DNA of 64,000 nt from NCBI GenBank assembly GCA_910586975.1, contig CAJUKX010000014.1, positions 1 through 64,000 of the forward strand, in the 5' to 3' direction. Within the stretch, counting starts at the first letter, position 1, and each line of letters opens with the position of its first letter. The position numbers and the translations under genes are program-made. Under the pieces are notes generated by a model that ran no database searches, had not been told where the DNA came from, and saw only the letters and a program-made list of their open reading frames with translations. This DNA comes from an uncultured Muribaculaceae bacterium. Lineage in GTDB: Bacteria; Bacteroidota; Bacteroidia; Bacteroidales; Muribaculaceae. This document shows positions 27,637 to 37,044 of the stretch, one piece after another.

Positions 27637-28383
27637 ATGATAGTATCATCTTTGGCAACATTCGGCCGATATTGCTTATTTATACGAAGGGTATTTTCTT
27701 TGCCTGACAGGTGGCGCATATTCGGCAACCGTACGGTGCAGGAAATAGGTAAACTCGGAATTGACTCAATTCCTCTTGTAATAATAATCTCTCTCTTCAT
27801 TGGCGCAGTTATAGCCATACAGATGCAGCTCAACATAGCATCGCCGCTCATCCCGTCATACTCAGTGGGTTTGGCAACACGCGATATTGTATTGCTTGAA
27901 TTTTCCAATTCAATTCTGTGTCTGATACTTGCCGGTAAGGTCGGTTCAAACATAGCATCTGAAATCGGCACGATGCGTGTAACAGAACAGATAGATGCCT
28001 TGGAAATAATGGGTGTGAATTCAGCTAACTTTCTCGTTATGCCCAAGATACTCGGTTTTGTGCTTTTTATGCCCGCTCTGGTTATAATATGTATGGCAAC
28101 CTCACTGATAGGTGGATGGCTTGTGGCTATCTTTACCGATTTGATTACCGTATCGCGCTATCTGTACGGCCTTCAGGCCATGTTCCAGGAGTGGTACGTG
28201 TGGTACGGATTGATAAAGAGTGTGGTATTTGCATTCATAATAGCCTCTGTAGCATCATTCTACGGTTATTACGTTAAAGGTGGTGCCCTTGATGTAGGTA
28301 AAGCTTCAACCAATGGCGTTGTTGCCTCAAGTATTCTGATTCTGCTTTTTGATGTCATACTCACTAAACTACTGCTGCAATGA
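27637..28383 (+). CDS. MlaE-family ABC transporter permease
   Basis: A 248-residue inner-membrane permease of the MlaE/YrbE type, part of systems that move phospholipids between inner and outer membrane. Features are an amphipathic N-terminus, the EIGTMRVTEQIDALEIMGVN region near 108-128 that contacts the ATPase, and five or so membrane helices. Its stop overlaps the start of the ATPase gene by 4 bases. The MlaD-like substrate-binding protein is not in the next gene, so the third component must lie elsewhere. Its leader is formed by the MITE-like repeat. Confidence 0.92.
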   Translation: MIVSSLATFGRYCLFIRRVFSLPDRWRIFGNRTVQEIGKLGIDSIPLVIIISLFIGAVIAIQMQLNIASPLIPSYSVGLATRDIVLLEFSNSILCLILAGKVGSNIASEIGTMRVTEQIDALEIMGVNSANFLVMPKILGFVLFMPALVIICMATSLIGGWLVAIFTDLITVSRYLYGLQAMFQEWYVWYGLIKSVVFAFIIASVASFYGYYVKGGALDVGKASTNGVVASSILILLFDVILTKLLLQ

Positions 28384-29156
28384 TCGAGGTTAAGAATGTA
28401 GTAAAATCGTTTGAAGGCAAAACAGTGCTTCACGATGTGAGCGCCCGTTTTGAGACAAGCAAAACAAACCTTATCATCGGCCAAAGCGGGTCCGGTAAAA
28501 CCGTGCTTATGAAAAGCCTGGTGGGACTGCTGCGCCCCGACAGCGGCGATATATTGTTTGACGGCCGGAATCTGCTCGATATGAACAATACCCAGGTGAA
28601 AGAGCTGCGCAAGGAAATAGGCATGCTTTTTCAGGGTTCGGCATTGTTTGACTCGGAAACTGTTATGGGCAACGTAATGTTCCCGCTCAAAATGTTCACT
28701 GACATGAGTTACGACGAAATACGCGAACGTGCCATGTTCTGTCTTGAACGAGTCAACCTTAAGGGCGCGGAAAATAAATATCCTTCCGAGATTTCGGGCG
28801 GTATGCAGAAACGTGTGGCCATTGCACGTGCCATTGCCCTCAACCCCAAGTATCTGTTCTGCGATGAACCCAACTCGGGTCTCGACCCCAAGACATCAAT
28901 AGTGATTGATGAGCTGCTGAGCGATATCACCCACGAGTATAACATCACCACAGTAATCAATACTCACGATATGAACTCGGTGCTCGGAATCGGCGAGAAT
29001 ATTATCTTCATCAATAAGGGCTACCGCGAATGGGTGGGCGATATGAGCCAGATATACACCACCAGCAACGAGGCTTTGAACGACTTTGTGTTTGCCACCC
29101 GCCTGTTTCAGGAGGTACGCGAATATGTGGTCAGAAACGAGAAAAAACATCCATGA
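28380..29156 (+). CDS. MlaF-type ABC transporter ATP-binding protein
   Basis: A 258-residue ABC ATPase paired with the MlaE-type permease. Walker A GQSGSGKTV, Q-loop MLFQGSALFDSET, signature ISGGMQKRVAIARAIA and Walker B YLFCDEPNSGLDP are intact, followed by the H-loop in INTHD. The LFQGSALFDS motif and GMQKR signature are characteristic of MlaF-like ATPases. The ATG overlaps the permease stop (ATGA), and its own stop overlaps the start of holB, again by 4 bases. Confidence 0.94.
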   Translation: MIEVKNVVKSFEGKTVLHDVSARFETSKTNLIIGQSGSGKTVLMKSLVGLLRPDSGDILFDGRNLLDMNNTQVKELRKEIGMLFQGSALFDSETVMGNVMFPLKMFTDMSYDEIRERAMFCLERVNLKGAENKYPSEISGGMQKRVAIARAIALNPKYLFCDEPNSGLDPKTSIVIDELLSDITHEYNITTVINTHDMNSVLGIGENIIFINKGYREWVGDMSQIYTTSNEALNDFVFATRLFQEVREYVVRNEKKHP

Positions 29157-30292
29157 AGTTCTCAGATATTCCCGGGCACGAAGATGTAAAGAATCATCTG
29201 CGCGCGCTGGTAGATAATGATCGCATACCCCATGCCTTATTGCTTGAAGGTCCGTCAGGCAGTGCAAAATTTGCCCTTGCCCGAGCCTTTGCCAACTATA
29301 TCCATTGTACCGACAGAACACCCGAAGGCGACTCGTGCGGTAAATGCCCCGCCTGTCTGCAACATGCCAAGTTTAACCACATTGACACCTTCTATTCATA
29401 TCCTGTTCTGAAAAAGAAAAGCGGTCAGGTAACAATCAGCGACGACTACGCTCCCGAGTGGCGGCAATATCTGCATGACTCTCCCTTTATGGACTTTGAT
29501 TATTGGCTGTCGTTGCTGGGTAATACTAACGGCCAGCCGGTGATATACGTTGACGAAGCTGCCGAGCTGCTGCGCCGGCTCAACCTCACGGCTCGTCAAT
29601 CAAAGTATAAGATTGTGCTGCTGTGGTTGCCCGAACGCCTGCAGGAAGCTGCCGCAAACAAACTGTTAAAGCTCATTGAGGAACCGCATTCCGACACATT
29701 GTTCATAATGAGTTCCGACAATCCTCGTTCTATCCTGCCCACAATATATTCGCGCACACAGCGAATATCAGTCCGCAGGTACAGCGATGATGAAATCAGC
29801 GACACACTGGTATCAAAATACGCCGTAAGCCCTGATGCAGCACTGAGCATAGCCACACTTGCCGAAGGAAACATGTCGGCTGCCCTGCGGCTTATGGATT
29901 CAGGAAAACGAAATCAGAAGTTCCTGGATCTGTTCATGCAACTTATGCGACTCGCATGGCTGAGAAAAGTGGGAGACTTGAGAAAATGGAGCGATGAAAT
30001 TGCTGATCTGGGACGAGAAGGAGCTATAAGATTCTATGACTATTGCTCACACATGGTGCGCGAGAATTTCATTTTGAATATAGGCGATTGGCGGCTGAAC
30101 GCCCTTTCAAAAGAAGAAATGGAATTCAGTTCGCGGTTTTCGCCGTTTATCAACGTAGTGAACGTCGAAACAATCTCTGCAACCCTTGACTCAGCCCGCA
30201 ACGATATGCTTCTAAACGGCAATGCCAAAATCATAGCCTTCGACCTCGCCGTAAAAATGATACTCCTCATCAAACGCGGCCAGGAAAAATGA
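29153..30292 (+). CDS. holB: DNA polymerase III subunit delta'
   Basis: The delta' subunit of the clamp loader, 379 residues from the ATG at 29153 (MKFSDIPGHEDVKNHL). This start overlaps the MlaF-like stop by 4 bases and is preferred over the longer frame from 29030. The AAA+ fold shows a P-loop-like GPSGSAKFALA. A zinc-binding Cys group (CGKCPACLQH) follows, then DEAAELLRRL and the sensor region SRTQRISVRR. Delta' normally lacks ATPase activity. The gene's 3' end abuts a truncated gene on the opposite strand, the likely right border of an inserted segment. Confidence 0.9.
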   Translation: MKFSDIPGHEDVKNHLRALVDNDRIPHALLLEGPSGSAKFALARAFANYIHCTDRTPEGDSCGKCPACLQHAKFNHIDTFYSYPVLKKKSGQVTISDDYAPEWRQYLHDSPFMDFDYWLSLLGNTNGQPVIYVDEAAELLRRLNLTARQSKYKIVLLWLPERLQEAAANKLLKLIEEPHSDTLFIMSSDNPRSILPTIYSRTQRISVRRYSDDEISDTLVSKYAVSPDAALSIATLAEGNMSAALRLMDSGKRNQKFLDLFMQLMRLAWLRKVGDLRKWSDEIADLGREGAIRFYDYCSHMVRENFILNIGDWRLNALSKEEMEFSSRFSPFINVVNVETISATLDSARNDMLLNGNAKIIAFDLAVKMILLIKRGQEK

Positions 30293-30527
30293 ATGTTGCA
30301 CGATATTCAATATAGCCATGCCGACCGGCGTAATCATCAATCATATCTTCTACTCGTGATGTATAAGACTTAGGATTGGGTTTGAATAAAGCTCCTGCGC
30401 CAAGCGCAAGAAAACAGTCTTGCAACCGGCTGTCGTTGGCACATTCCTTGCGTATGAAGTCTGCGAGTTGCTTCTTGTCAAGTTTAGACAGAAGCAATTC
30501 CACGTTATCTGTTTTCTTCTTTGTCAT
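30270..30527 (-). pseudogene. Truncated hypothetical gene (3' end lost at holB)
   Basis: An 85-residue frame. The first 70 residues form a plausible domain (VELLLSKLDKKQLADFIRKE, then YTSRVEDMIDDYAGRHGYIEY) similar, by recall, to a helical segment found in larger Bacteroidetes proteins with SWIM zinc fingers. After GYIEYRA the reading frame runs into the antisense of the holB 3' end and stops. The junction lies within about 5-6 bases of the holB stop codon. I read this as a gene decapitated at its 3' side by insertion or deletion. Its start overlaps the 3' end of the AlbA_2 gene by 23 bases. Confidence 0.5.
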
Positions 30528-31986
30528 TGTCTTGTTGTTTTATGTCAGGAATAACCCAATGTCCGGTTTTGGGATGACCTTCCCACTTGATGCCAAGATC
30601 TTTCAAATGACGCTCAATCGTTTTCTTGTTAACAGATAGTTGAGTTGCTATATCCTCGCGCTTAATCGTAGGGTTTGATTTTATGATTTGTAGTATTCTT
30701 TCATCAAGGCTTTGAGCGACATCATCTGTGTTTTGAGCGACTTTTAGAGCGACATCATCCATGCTTTGAGCGACATTTTGAGGGACATGTCCTTCTAACG
30801 ACAATTTAGAGGGACGCTTGAAGGTCACATATATGAAACCGCCCTCCCGTCGCCATGTTGGCTCTTCAACTCCTTGTTCGCGACATGCCTCAATGATGCG
30901 CTTGGCACCCGTGCCCCAGTTCTCAAGCCAAGTAGTGCGATATAGAGCCTCTGCAATCTTAGGATTATACGGATATGAGTCATGCGGATTCTTGATGGTC
31001 TCAGGCGTTATTTCCGGAGGGAAAACACCGGGATTGCCAATCTCGATTCGGTCATCATAGATGGCAATACTGTTGGTAAGGTTATATCTCTCCCATTGGC
31101 GATGACAGAGCGAATTGATTAATGCCTCGCGTAAAGCTTTGTATGGCACCTCAAGCCTCTCTTCGCGTTGAAGGCTGTGATTCGTTATCTTACCGCTGAG
31201 ATTAAGATGCTTGAAAAAGAACGCCATCCCTGCATCCAACAAGTCAAAGAAACTGCCTTCGGCCCGTTGGTTGTCGATAAATTCATCTTTTTCTGTTCCA
31301 AGAAAGCGTGCCAACCTCAATTGAAAATTTGGATATTCATCCACCTTGTCAGAAAAAAGCATTGCAGCTCCATTTGTAGGCACACCATTCTTCATTAGTC
31401 TCCATTTTGACAATGTCTCTTCAATAGGAGCAGTCAACGCACTGGCCGGAATACGGCCACCCTCGACACCCATACGGATGCATCCTTCAATACGTTGCCT
31501 GTTGAGATTTTCCAAAGCGACACTGTCAGCAGCTTGCAGTTCCCATGCGTATGACTTCGGTGTATAAGTCCGGATGCGCTCGTCATACATATCATGCGGC
31601 ATTACCTTGGTCGTACTCTCAACTTTATAATAAGGGCAACCATGGAAGGTATGCGGACGCTCGCCCCACACCCAACCGTCAAAGTGCATGGCAATGACCT
31701 TATGCCCCGGATACTCCGGCACATCGACATATTCGACATGCACATGTACAGTCGGCTCCAGTCCCGCGAGAGCCTGCGCAATCTCCTGCTGCGTCTTGTC
31801 GGTCACCTCCTGCCCGACAATCTTCAGCGACTTAGGTGCCACACCGAAAATCAGCCAACCACCCGCTGTATTCAGAAACGCACACGCCGAGTGCATACCG
31901 TCCTTCAGCTCGCCGGTACTCTTCTTCAGCTCCAGAGTCCGCGACTCATCCGCCACCACCAATGCCCGTATTTCATCAATAGTCAT
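30505..31986 (-). CDS. AlbA_2/Schlafen-like ATP-binding protein with C-terminal HTH
   Basis: A 493-residue protein with an N-terminal AlbA_2 (Schlafen-like) domain (residues 10-130: SRTLELKKSTGEL, NTAGGWLIFGV) and a GHKL-like ATP-binding domain near 280-400 (ALREALINSLCHRQW, NPGVFPPEIT, NWGTGAKRIIEACR). A low-complexity linker of 11-residue repeats follows (VAQSMDDVALK, VAQNTDDVAQS), then a helix-turn-helix (TIKREDIATQLSVNKKTIERHLK). Such proteins are annotated as putative transcriptional regulators and often occur in genomic islands; some resemble accessory or defence genes. Function here is unknown. It lies between holB and the pigment operon, 75 bases downstream of the last pigment-operon gene. 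Confidence 0.82.
   Translation of the reverse strand: MTIDEIRALVVADESRTLELKKSTGELKDGMHSACAFLNTAGGWLIFGVAPKSLKIVGQEVTDKTQQEIAQALAGLEPTVHVHVEYVDVPEYPGHKVIAMHFDGWVWGERPHTFHGCPYYKVESTTKVMPHDMYDERIRTYTPKSYAWELQAADSVALENLNRQRIEGCIRMGVEGGRIPASALTAPIEETLSKWRLMKNGVPTNGAAMLFSDKVDEYPNFQLRLARFLGTEKDEFIDNQRAEGSFFDLLDAGMAFFFKHLNLSGKITNHSLQREERLEVPYKALREALINSLCHRQWERYNLTNSIAIYDDRIEIGNPGVFPPEITPETIKNPHDSYPYNPKIAEALYRTTWLENWGTGAKRIIEACREQGVEEPTWRREGGFIYVTFKRPSKLSLEGHVPQNVAQSMDDVALKVAQNTDDVAQSLDERILQIIKSNPTIKREDIATQLSVNKKTIERHLKDLGIKWEGHPKTGHWVIPDIKQQDNDKEENR
30710..30785. repeat. In-frame 33 bp-type repeats in the linker of the AlbA_2 gene
   Basis: The segment contains recurring CTTTGAGCGACATCATC and TTTTGAGCGAC blocks, about two and a half units of 33 bases, each encoding an 11-residue VAQ...DDVA unit on the minus strand. 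Because the unit is a multiple of three, copy changes would only lengthen or shorten the linker. Confidence 0.7.
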
Positions 31987-32061
31987 AAAAATAATTTTAC
32001 TGTATGCTAAATTTTATAAGCTCTTTTCTTATAATATCTTTGTATCTTCTTAATTACATAT

Positions 32062-33390
32062 TTACCTGAATAGTCTTGGGAGGAAATCAACGAGGTATTT
32101 ACGCCAGTTTTCCCATGTATGGCCGCCGTCTGTCTCGTTGTAGACGTATTTGTAATGCTTTGAATCGAGTTTCTCCCGCCACTCATCATTGAGTTTCTTG
32201 ACAAAATCATCTCGCCCGACAGCTATATAATAGAGCTTGGGAGGATTCTTGAATTGATACTTCAGTTTAATGTCAATCTCGTCATAGATTGACAGTTCAT
32301 TGGACGTGAGTTTGGATATAGTATTGTCAACTTTACCTCCACCGAGAAATGGTAGTTTACCCTTGAGTTGATCCCACTTCTCACCTATTTTCTGCATTCC
32401 GCCTATACGTTTATCGTTCATGGCGTTGGTTGTCTGGGCTGAGAACAAGCCAATATAATCGAAGCTATAAGGATTGTTCAGGCTTATAAATAATGTATGC
32501 AGTCCACCCAACGACAAACCAACGACAGCACGATGTGCCTTATCATTAATTGTGCGATAGTGGTTGTCAACATATCCAACGACCTCATTCATAAAAGTCG
32601 ATTCAATTTTGCCGAACATGGAGCTGGTGTTATTAGCCGACGGTTTCATATTAGGATTATTGGGATCTTCTCCCGGAGCTGCCGCAAGGTTGATGTTGCC
32701 GTTAGGCATTACAACAATCATCGGCTCACAACGACCGTCAGCTATCAGATTATCCATTATCTCGATAGCCCGGCCACCATCTGACCAAGAATTTTCGTCA
32801 CCCCCGGAGCCATGTAAAAGGTACAGGACAGGAAACTTTTTATTTTTGTCGGTGGCATATTGAGGTGGAAAATATACCGTCATTCTACGTTTGCTCATTC
32901 CTTCAAAAGACGATGGGTACCATACTTTTTCGACCTTCCCATGAGGCACATTGTGCATTATGTAGTCATCGGCTATGCCGTTTGGAATAATGAAATAACT
33001 CAAAGTATCGGCTACATCTCTTATATAATCTTTATTTGCCTTATCATAAACGGTTTTCTCATCGACCTCAAACTGATACGTATATAGTTCGGAAGGAAGA
33101 GTACCGGTAGTATAGGTCCAGTACTCGCCATCACGTGACATCTCTATTTTACCGTCCTTGCCAAATGTGCCGGCAGGTGTCTTGAACTCCTGCTGCTTGG
33201 GCACAAATGTCCCTTTTAGCAAGACAGTTTCAGCACCGGGAAATTTTGCCCTGAACGTTACCGTATTATCTCCGTTTATTTCAAGCGATGGTACAGATTT
33301 CTGAGCCGAACCGGCTATCGCAATTAAGCATACGATTAATGCAGTTACATAAAACTGCTTGAAAGATAATTTATTACTAAAAGTCTGCAT
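32062..33390 (-). CDS. Secreted esterase (esterase-D/feruloyl-esterase-like) at the end of the pigment operon
   Basis: A 442-residue exported alpha/beta hydrolase. A signal peptide ends near residue 29 (AGSAQ). An N-terminal beta domain like those before carbohydrate esterases (about 35-140) precedes the hydrolase (YFPPQYATDKNKKFPVLYLLHG). The nucleophile Ser lies in GLSLGG, and the catalytic His is in GGHTWENWR near the C-terminus. Relatives deacylate xylan or hydrolyse feruloyl and other hydroxycinnamoyl esters. The gene starts 18 bases after the MMPL gene, so it appears co-transcribed with the aryl polyene genes. A substrate related to the hydroxycinnamoyl-derived pigment is a possibility, but this is inference. 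Confidence 0.85.
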   Translation of the reverse strand: MQTFSNKLSFKQFYVTALIVCLIAIAGSAQKSVPSLEINGDNTVTFRAKFPGAETVLLKGTFVPKQQEFKTPAGTFGKDGKIEMSRDGEYWTYTTGTLPSELYTYQFEVDEKTVYDKANKDYIRDVADTLSYFIIPNGIADDYIMHNVPHGKVEKVWYPSSFEGMSKRRMTVYFPPQYATDKNKKFPVLYLLHGSGGDENSWSDGGRAIEIMDNLIADGRCEPMIVVMPNGNINLAAAPGEDPNNPNMKPSANNTSSMFGKIESTFMNEVVGYVDNHYRTINDKAHRAVVGLSLGGLHTLFISLNNPYSFDYIGLFSAQTTNAMNDKRIGGMQKIGEKWDQLKGKLPFLGGGKVDNTISKLTSNELSIYDEIDIKLKYQFKNPPKLYYIAVGRDDFVKKLNDEWREKLDSKHYKYVYNETDGGHTWENWRKYLVDFLPRLFR

Positions 33391-33408
33391 AACAAATAAT
33401 GACTACGT

Positions 33409-36400
33409 TTAGATTTGGAAATGAACAGCGTACGGGCATACATCATGGCCCTCGTTGGCTTTATCAGAAACAATGAATGTTTCATATCCATAACCTCTTA
33501 TCTGAACCATCTCCTCATGCGATAAAACAACTATGTTGTTCACAAAGTTGGGGATAATGCACAAAAGCAATCTATGCCCATCCTCGTTGCCTACATAACT
33601 GTTAATAATTCGGTCAGGATACATAAGTGCAAGCAGAAGAGCCAGTTCACCTTGTCCGGATTCATCCTCTACCAGGATTGGTGATTCATTAAATCGTTTT
33701 TCTATACTTGAAGCTCCTTGCAAATACACCTTCAACGCATTTCTTGCATTGCGCTCAATCTCTGCTCCTTTATAACGATATTTGTCAAAAACTACAGGAC
33801 GCAGATTTGCAACTGTATCTTGTGCATTACAAATTTGTGTAAACCGTTTCTGGAAGAGGTGACGAAGCGACTGAGACTGTTCCATGACAGTCGAGCCCAT
33901 TTTGTCAAGATTCTCGCGGGTTATAAGTTGCCCTATTTTTAGTACAATTTCCCCTCCATTAGACAATGCAGAACCTTTTGGCATGGCCTGAAGAATGCCA
34001 TGAAGATAAACCGGCAGTATATCCAGCCCAAGTTCGTGAGAAAACTCTACAGCACCCTTATGGAATCTCTTAACCCGGTTGCTGATATTAGTAGGACGTT
34101 CTCCTTCAGGGAAAATGCCCACACTATAGCCTTGCGCAACATACGGACGCAACATTTCAATCATTCCCTCAGCGCCTTGACCGATAGTTATAAAATCAAG
34201 CCATCTGAACATTCTGCCGGTTACAGGATTATGACTTACGTGGTCGTTGGCTATAAGTATAATCTTCGGCGTTAAGGTCATAAGGTAAAAAGAGTCAAGC
34301 AGGGACTGATGATTGCTTATTACAATTACAGGCTTCTTGAAATCGAAATTATCCGGATTCTCAAACCGGTATTTGATACCCGGCATCCGCTTAACATCCC
34401 ATCTGAAGACCGAGCAACAGAATCGGTGAAGTATCAGCTTCTTCCCGGGAGTCGGTTTAGTCAATACAAACATGAAGAATCCCATGACGTAAGCCACCAT
34501 AAGCTGACTAAGGAATACCCCTGCGCAGTATCCGGTACACAGAATCTTTTTCAATGTTATCGGACGGTATCTCTCCTTACCATTTTTCTTAACCATCCAA
34601 TTGAACACTAATGGCGGAAAGAAGTATGCCATAAGCACTACCGAGAGCATACCCACCACCGTTACTTCGCCCAGCGACCGCATGGCCGGATGTTTGGCAA
34701 AAATCAAAGTCCCGATACCGATAAACATTATCAGCGCAGAAACGATTATACTGTTCTTGTAAGAGGCAAGCAGTTTTTTTCTATAGGCAAACTCGTAAGA
34801 AAGTCCTTCTGTCATAAAGATTGTATAATCATCTCCTTGGCCGAAAATAAAAGTTGCCAGAATTATATTAACGATATTGAACTTGATGCCGAGTAATCCC
34901 ATTATACCCAAAATCCAAATCCAGCTGACAGCCATAGGGAGGAATGAAACTATAGCAAGCTCTATACTGCCGAGTGAAATCCATAGGAAGACAAACACTA
35001 TGAATCCGCAGGCTATACCGATATAATTGAAATCATCGGACAGCGTGTTTGTTATGGAGCTGTTCATGCTCTTTACATCGAAAACTATACCGTCAAAGCC
35101 ATCTATTGAGTTAAGTTTATCCTTAACGGCTTCTATATCTTCGGGTCTGACCTCAAGAACCTGCACTACCGACCTGCGATTGGCCAAGCTATCTTCGCTA
35201 AGATTACCAATGAGGAAGGAATTATTTACATTCTCGAAATAGTCGTGCGGTTGAACAGAATATTCGTTTTGCAGGATAGCATAGAAGTCTGAAAAAGCTT
35301 CTTCACTGAATCCCAAAGACACACCTTTGGATTTAGTATCAGCCAACAGTATATCTCCATAAGCGTCTACAAATCTATTCCATCTTGAAAGTCTTTCATC
35401 TTGTTCTTTTTGAGATGGCAAGAATGTGGTAACGTCTTTTTTGCGAGTTGCAACGCCTTGATTCACGAGTTCATTGAGATGTCGGTCTATAAACTGATTC
35501 TGAGACAATGCTTCATCCCAACTGTTGCCGTTGGCTACTACATACAGATTCTCGCTGCTGTCATTCAATGCCTGCAGATTTGAGAAATATTCAAGGTCTG
35601 CCCTTTGTTCAGGAGTCATAAAATTGATATTCCTCATATCGGCGTCGAATTCGGTCTTGAAACTGAAGTATGCAAAAAATATGGTCAACGCAATTACGCT
35701 GTAAACTACCCACTTGTTCTTTTCAACCGAAATATCGGCCAATTTTGAAATCAGTGTCGGCTCATTTTTGGAATCAGTCAGCTTATGAACCTTGACCACA
35801 TGAGGCAGAAAAATCAACACGAACAGGATAGTTCCAACCAACAGCAAAGAGCTGAACAGACCCAAATCGTGGAGGGCTATTGAATTCAATGGTACAAGGC
35901 ACAGAAACGCTCCAACCGTTGTAACATTCCCCACCACCAATGGCGAAATAATCTCTTTCAAGGCTTGGCGAGGATGAGTACTGTTTTGCAGATGATCAAT
36001 TAAATGCAAGGGATAATTCACAGCTATACCCAGTATTACCGAGGCTATTCCAATAACAATTATAGAGATGGAATTGTAAAAAAGGGCTATGCCACCCATA
36101 GCAAAAAGCCATCCCCAACCTACCGAAACTAAAATCAGTAAAATGTTTCGTGCACTTCTGAAAACATATATCAAAAGTATCAGGATCAGAATGCCGGCGA
36201 TTGCAACTGCAAGCACACTGTCTTTTTTAATCTGAGTGGCATTTGAAACAGCAATTGCCGGACCGCCTATGATGTGAATATCAAGGTCAGGATTTTCTTG
36301 TTCTACATTATTTATAGCATCGTTTAATAAACCAATCAGTTTGGCATTGTTCTCCGATTCATTGGCTCCGAAAGAAGATGTGATGATTACGATAGCTTTC

Positions 36401-37032
36401 TTTTCATCAGGAGAAAGGATATAACTGTCGTATGTTTCATATTCAATATCAACCGCCCCCTGTTTGATTCGAGAGAGAACAGGTGTAAATAAATTAAGCG
36501 GATCGCGAGATATATTACCGGTCAATAATGAGGACGACGGAAACTGCAGCATCTGCTTATCTTCATCCAACTGCCGGTGTATATAGTCAGGCAACGACAA
36601 CAGGCTGTCAATTCGTGCATAATCACTTTCGGTGAGATAATACGGAATATCCTGATACACAGAGGCAGCTACATCCAATATTTTAGCCACATCTATTTCC
36701 TTGGTAATATTGCTTATGTATGAAAGTGAATCTGTTTCATCAATAACACTTACAAAAGATTCCACTCCATCCACCAATACTTGCGGATCTGTGTTTAAAG
36801 TATCTCTTGAAGATATAGTGGCTATGATATTGTTAGCGCCTGAAATATCCTGATAAACGGCAAGAGCCGTATGATTGGTTTCGTCAAGAGGAAGAAAATC
36901 AGATATATCCTCCTTGTAATTAAGGGTCAGAAGCGATATTACAAGCGCTCCGGTTATAACAAGGAACGACACCCAGGCAAGAGCCGGATGTTGCCTGAAA
37001 TAATCAAACAGAGAGAGTATGGCCTTTGTCAT
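33409..37032 (-). CDS. MMPL/RND-type lipid exporter fused to PlsC-type acyltransferase and a methyltransferase-like domain
   Basis: A 1207-residue fusion. Residues 1 to about 800 are an MMPL/HpnN-type exporter with TM1 near 18-36, a periplasmic loop, a TM bundle (NYPLHLIDHL near 340), a second loop and a second bundle (FGQGDDYTIFMTEG). After a linker, residues about 880-1075 form a PlsC-like acyltransferase with NHQSLLD (907) and FPEGERP (974). The last 125 residues resemble a degenerate Rossmann methyltransferase fold and match the C-terminus of the GT2-acyltransferase encoded at 40733. In aryl polyene clusters the MMPL protein (ApeN-like) is a separate gene, so this fusion is unusual. Probable role: transfer or export of the acylated pigment lipid. 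Confidence 0.88.
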   Translation of the reverse strand: MTKAILSLFDYFRQHPALAWVSFLVITGALVISLLTLNYKEDISDFLPLDETNHTALAVYQDISGANNIIATISSRDTLNTDPQVLVDGVESFVSVIDETDSLSYISNITKEIDVAKILDVAASVYQDIPYYLTESDYARIDSLLSLPDYIHRQLDEDKQMLQFPSSSLLTGNISRDPLNLFTPVLSRIKQGAVDIEYETYDSYILSPDEKKAIVIITSSFGANESENNAKLIGLLNDAINNVEQENPDLDIHIIGGPAIAVSNATQIKKDSVLAVAIAGILILILLIYVFRSARNILLILVSVGWGWLFAMGGIALFYNSISIIVIGIASVILGIAVNYPLHLIDHLQNSTHPRQALKEIISPLVVGNVTTVGAFLCLVPLNSIALHDLGLFSSLLLVGTILFVLIFLPHVVKVHKLTDSKNEPTLISKLADISVEKNKWVVYSVIALTIFFAYFSFKTEFDADMRNINFMTPEQRADLEYFSNLQALNDSSENLYVVANGNSWDEALSQNQFIDRHLNELVNQGVATRKKDVTTFLPSQKEQDERLSRWNRFVDAYGDILLADTKSKGVSLGFSEEAFSDFYAILQNEYSVQPHDYFENVNNSFLIGNLSEDSLANRRSVVQVLEVRPEDIEAVKDKLNSIDGFDGIVFDVKSMNSSITNTLSDDFNYIGIACGFIVFVFLWISLGSIELAIVSFLPMAVSWIWILGIMGLLGIKFNIVNIILATFIFGQGDDYTIFMTEGLSYEFAYRKKLLASYKNSIIVSALIMFIGIGTLIFAKHPAMRSLGEVTVVGMLSVVLMAYFFPPLVFNWMVKKNGKERYRPITLKKILCTGYCAGVFLSQLMVAYVMGFFMFVLTKPTPGKKLILHRFCCSVFRWDVKRMPGIKYRFENPDNFDFKKPVIVISNHQSLLDSFYLMTLTPKIILIANDHVSHNPVTGRMFRWLDFITIGQGAEGMIEMLRPYVAQGYSVGIFPEGERPTNISNRVKRFHKGAVEFSHELGLDILPVYLHGILQAMPKGSALSNGGEIVLKIGQLITRENLDKMGSTVMEQSQSLRHLFQKRFTQICNAQDTVANLRPVVFDKYRYKGAEIERNARNALKVYLQGASSIEKRFNESPILVEDESGQGELALLLALMYPDRIINSYVGNEDGHRLLLCIIPNFVNNIVVLSHEEMVQIRGYGYETFIVSDKANEGHDVCPYAVHFQI

Positions 37033-37044
37033 ATCGTTTGGGAA

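Noticed and set aside
32035..32042. TATCTTTG promoter-like box on the plus strand
   Set aside because: It would fire antisense into the esterase gene, with no plus-strand gene behind it. It is most likely chance in an A/T-rich spacer.
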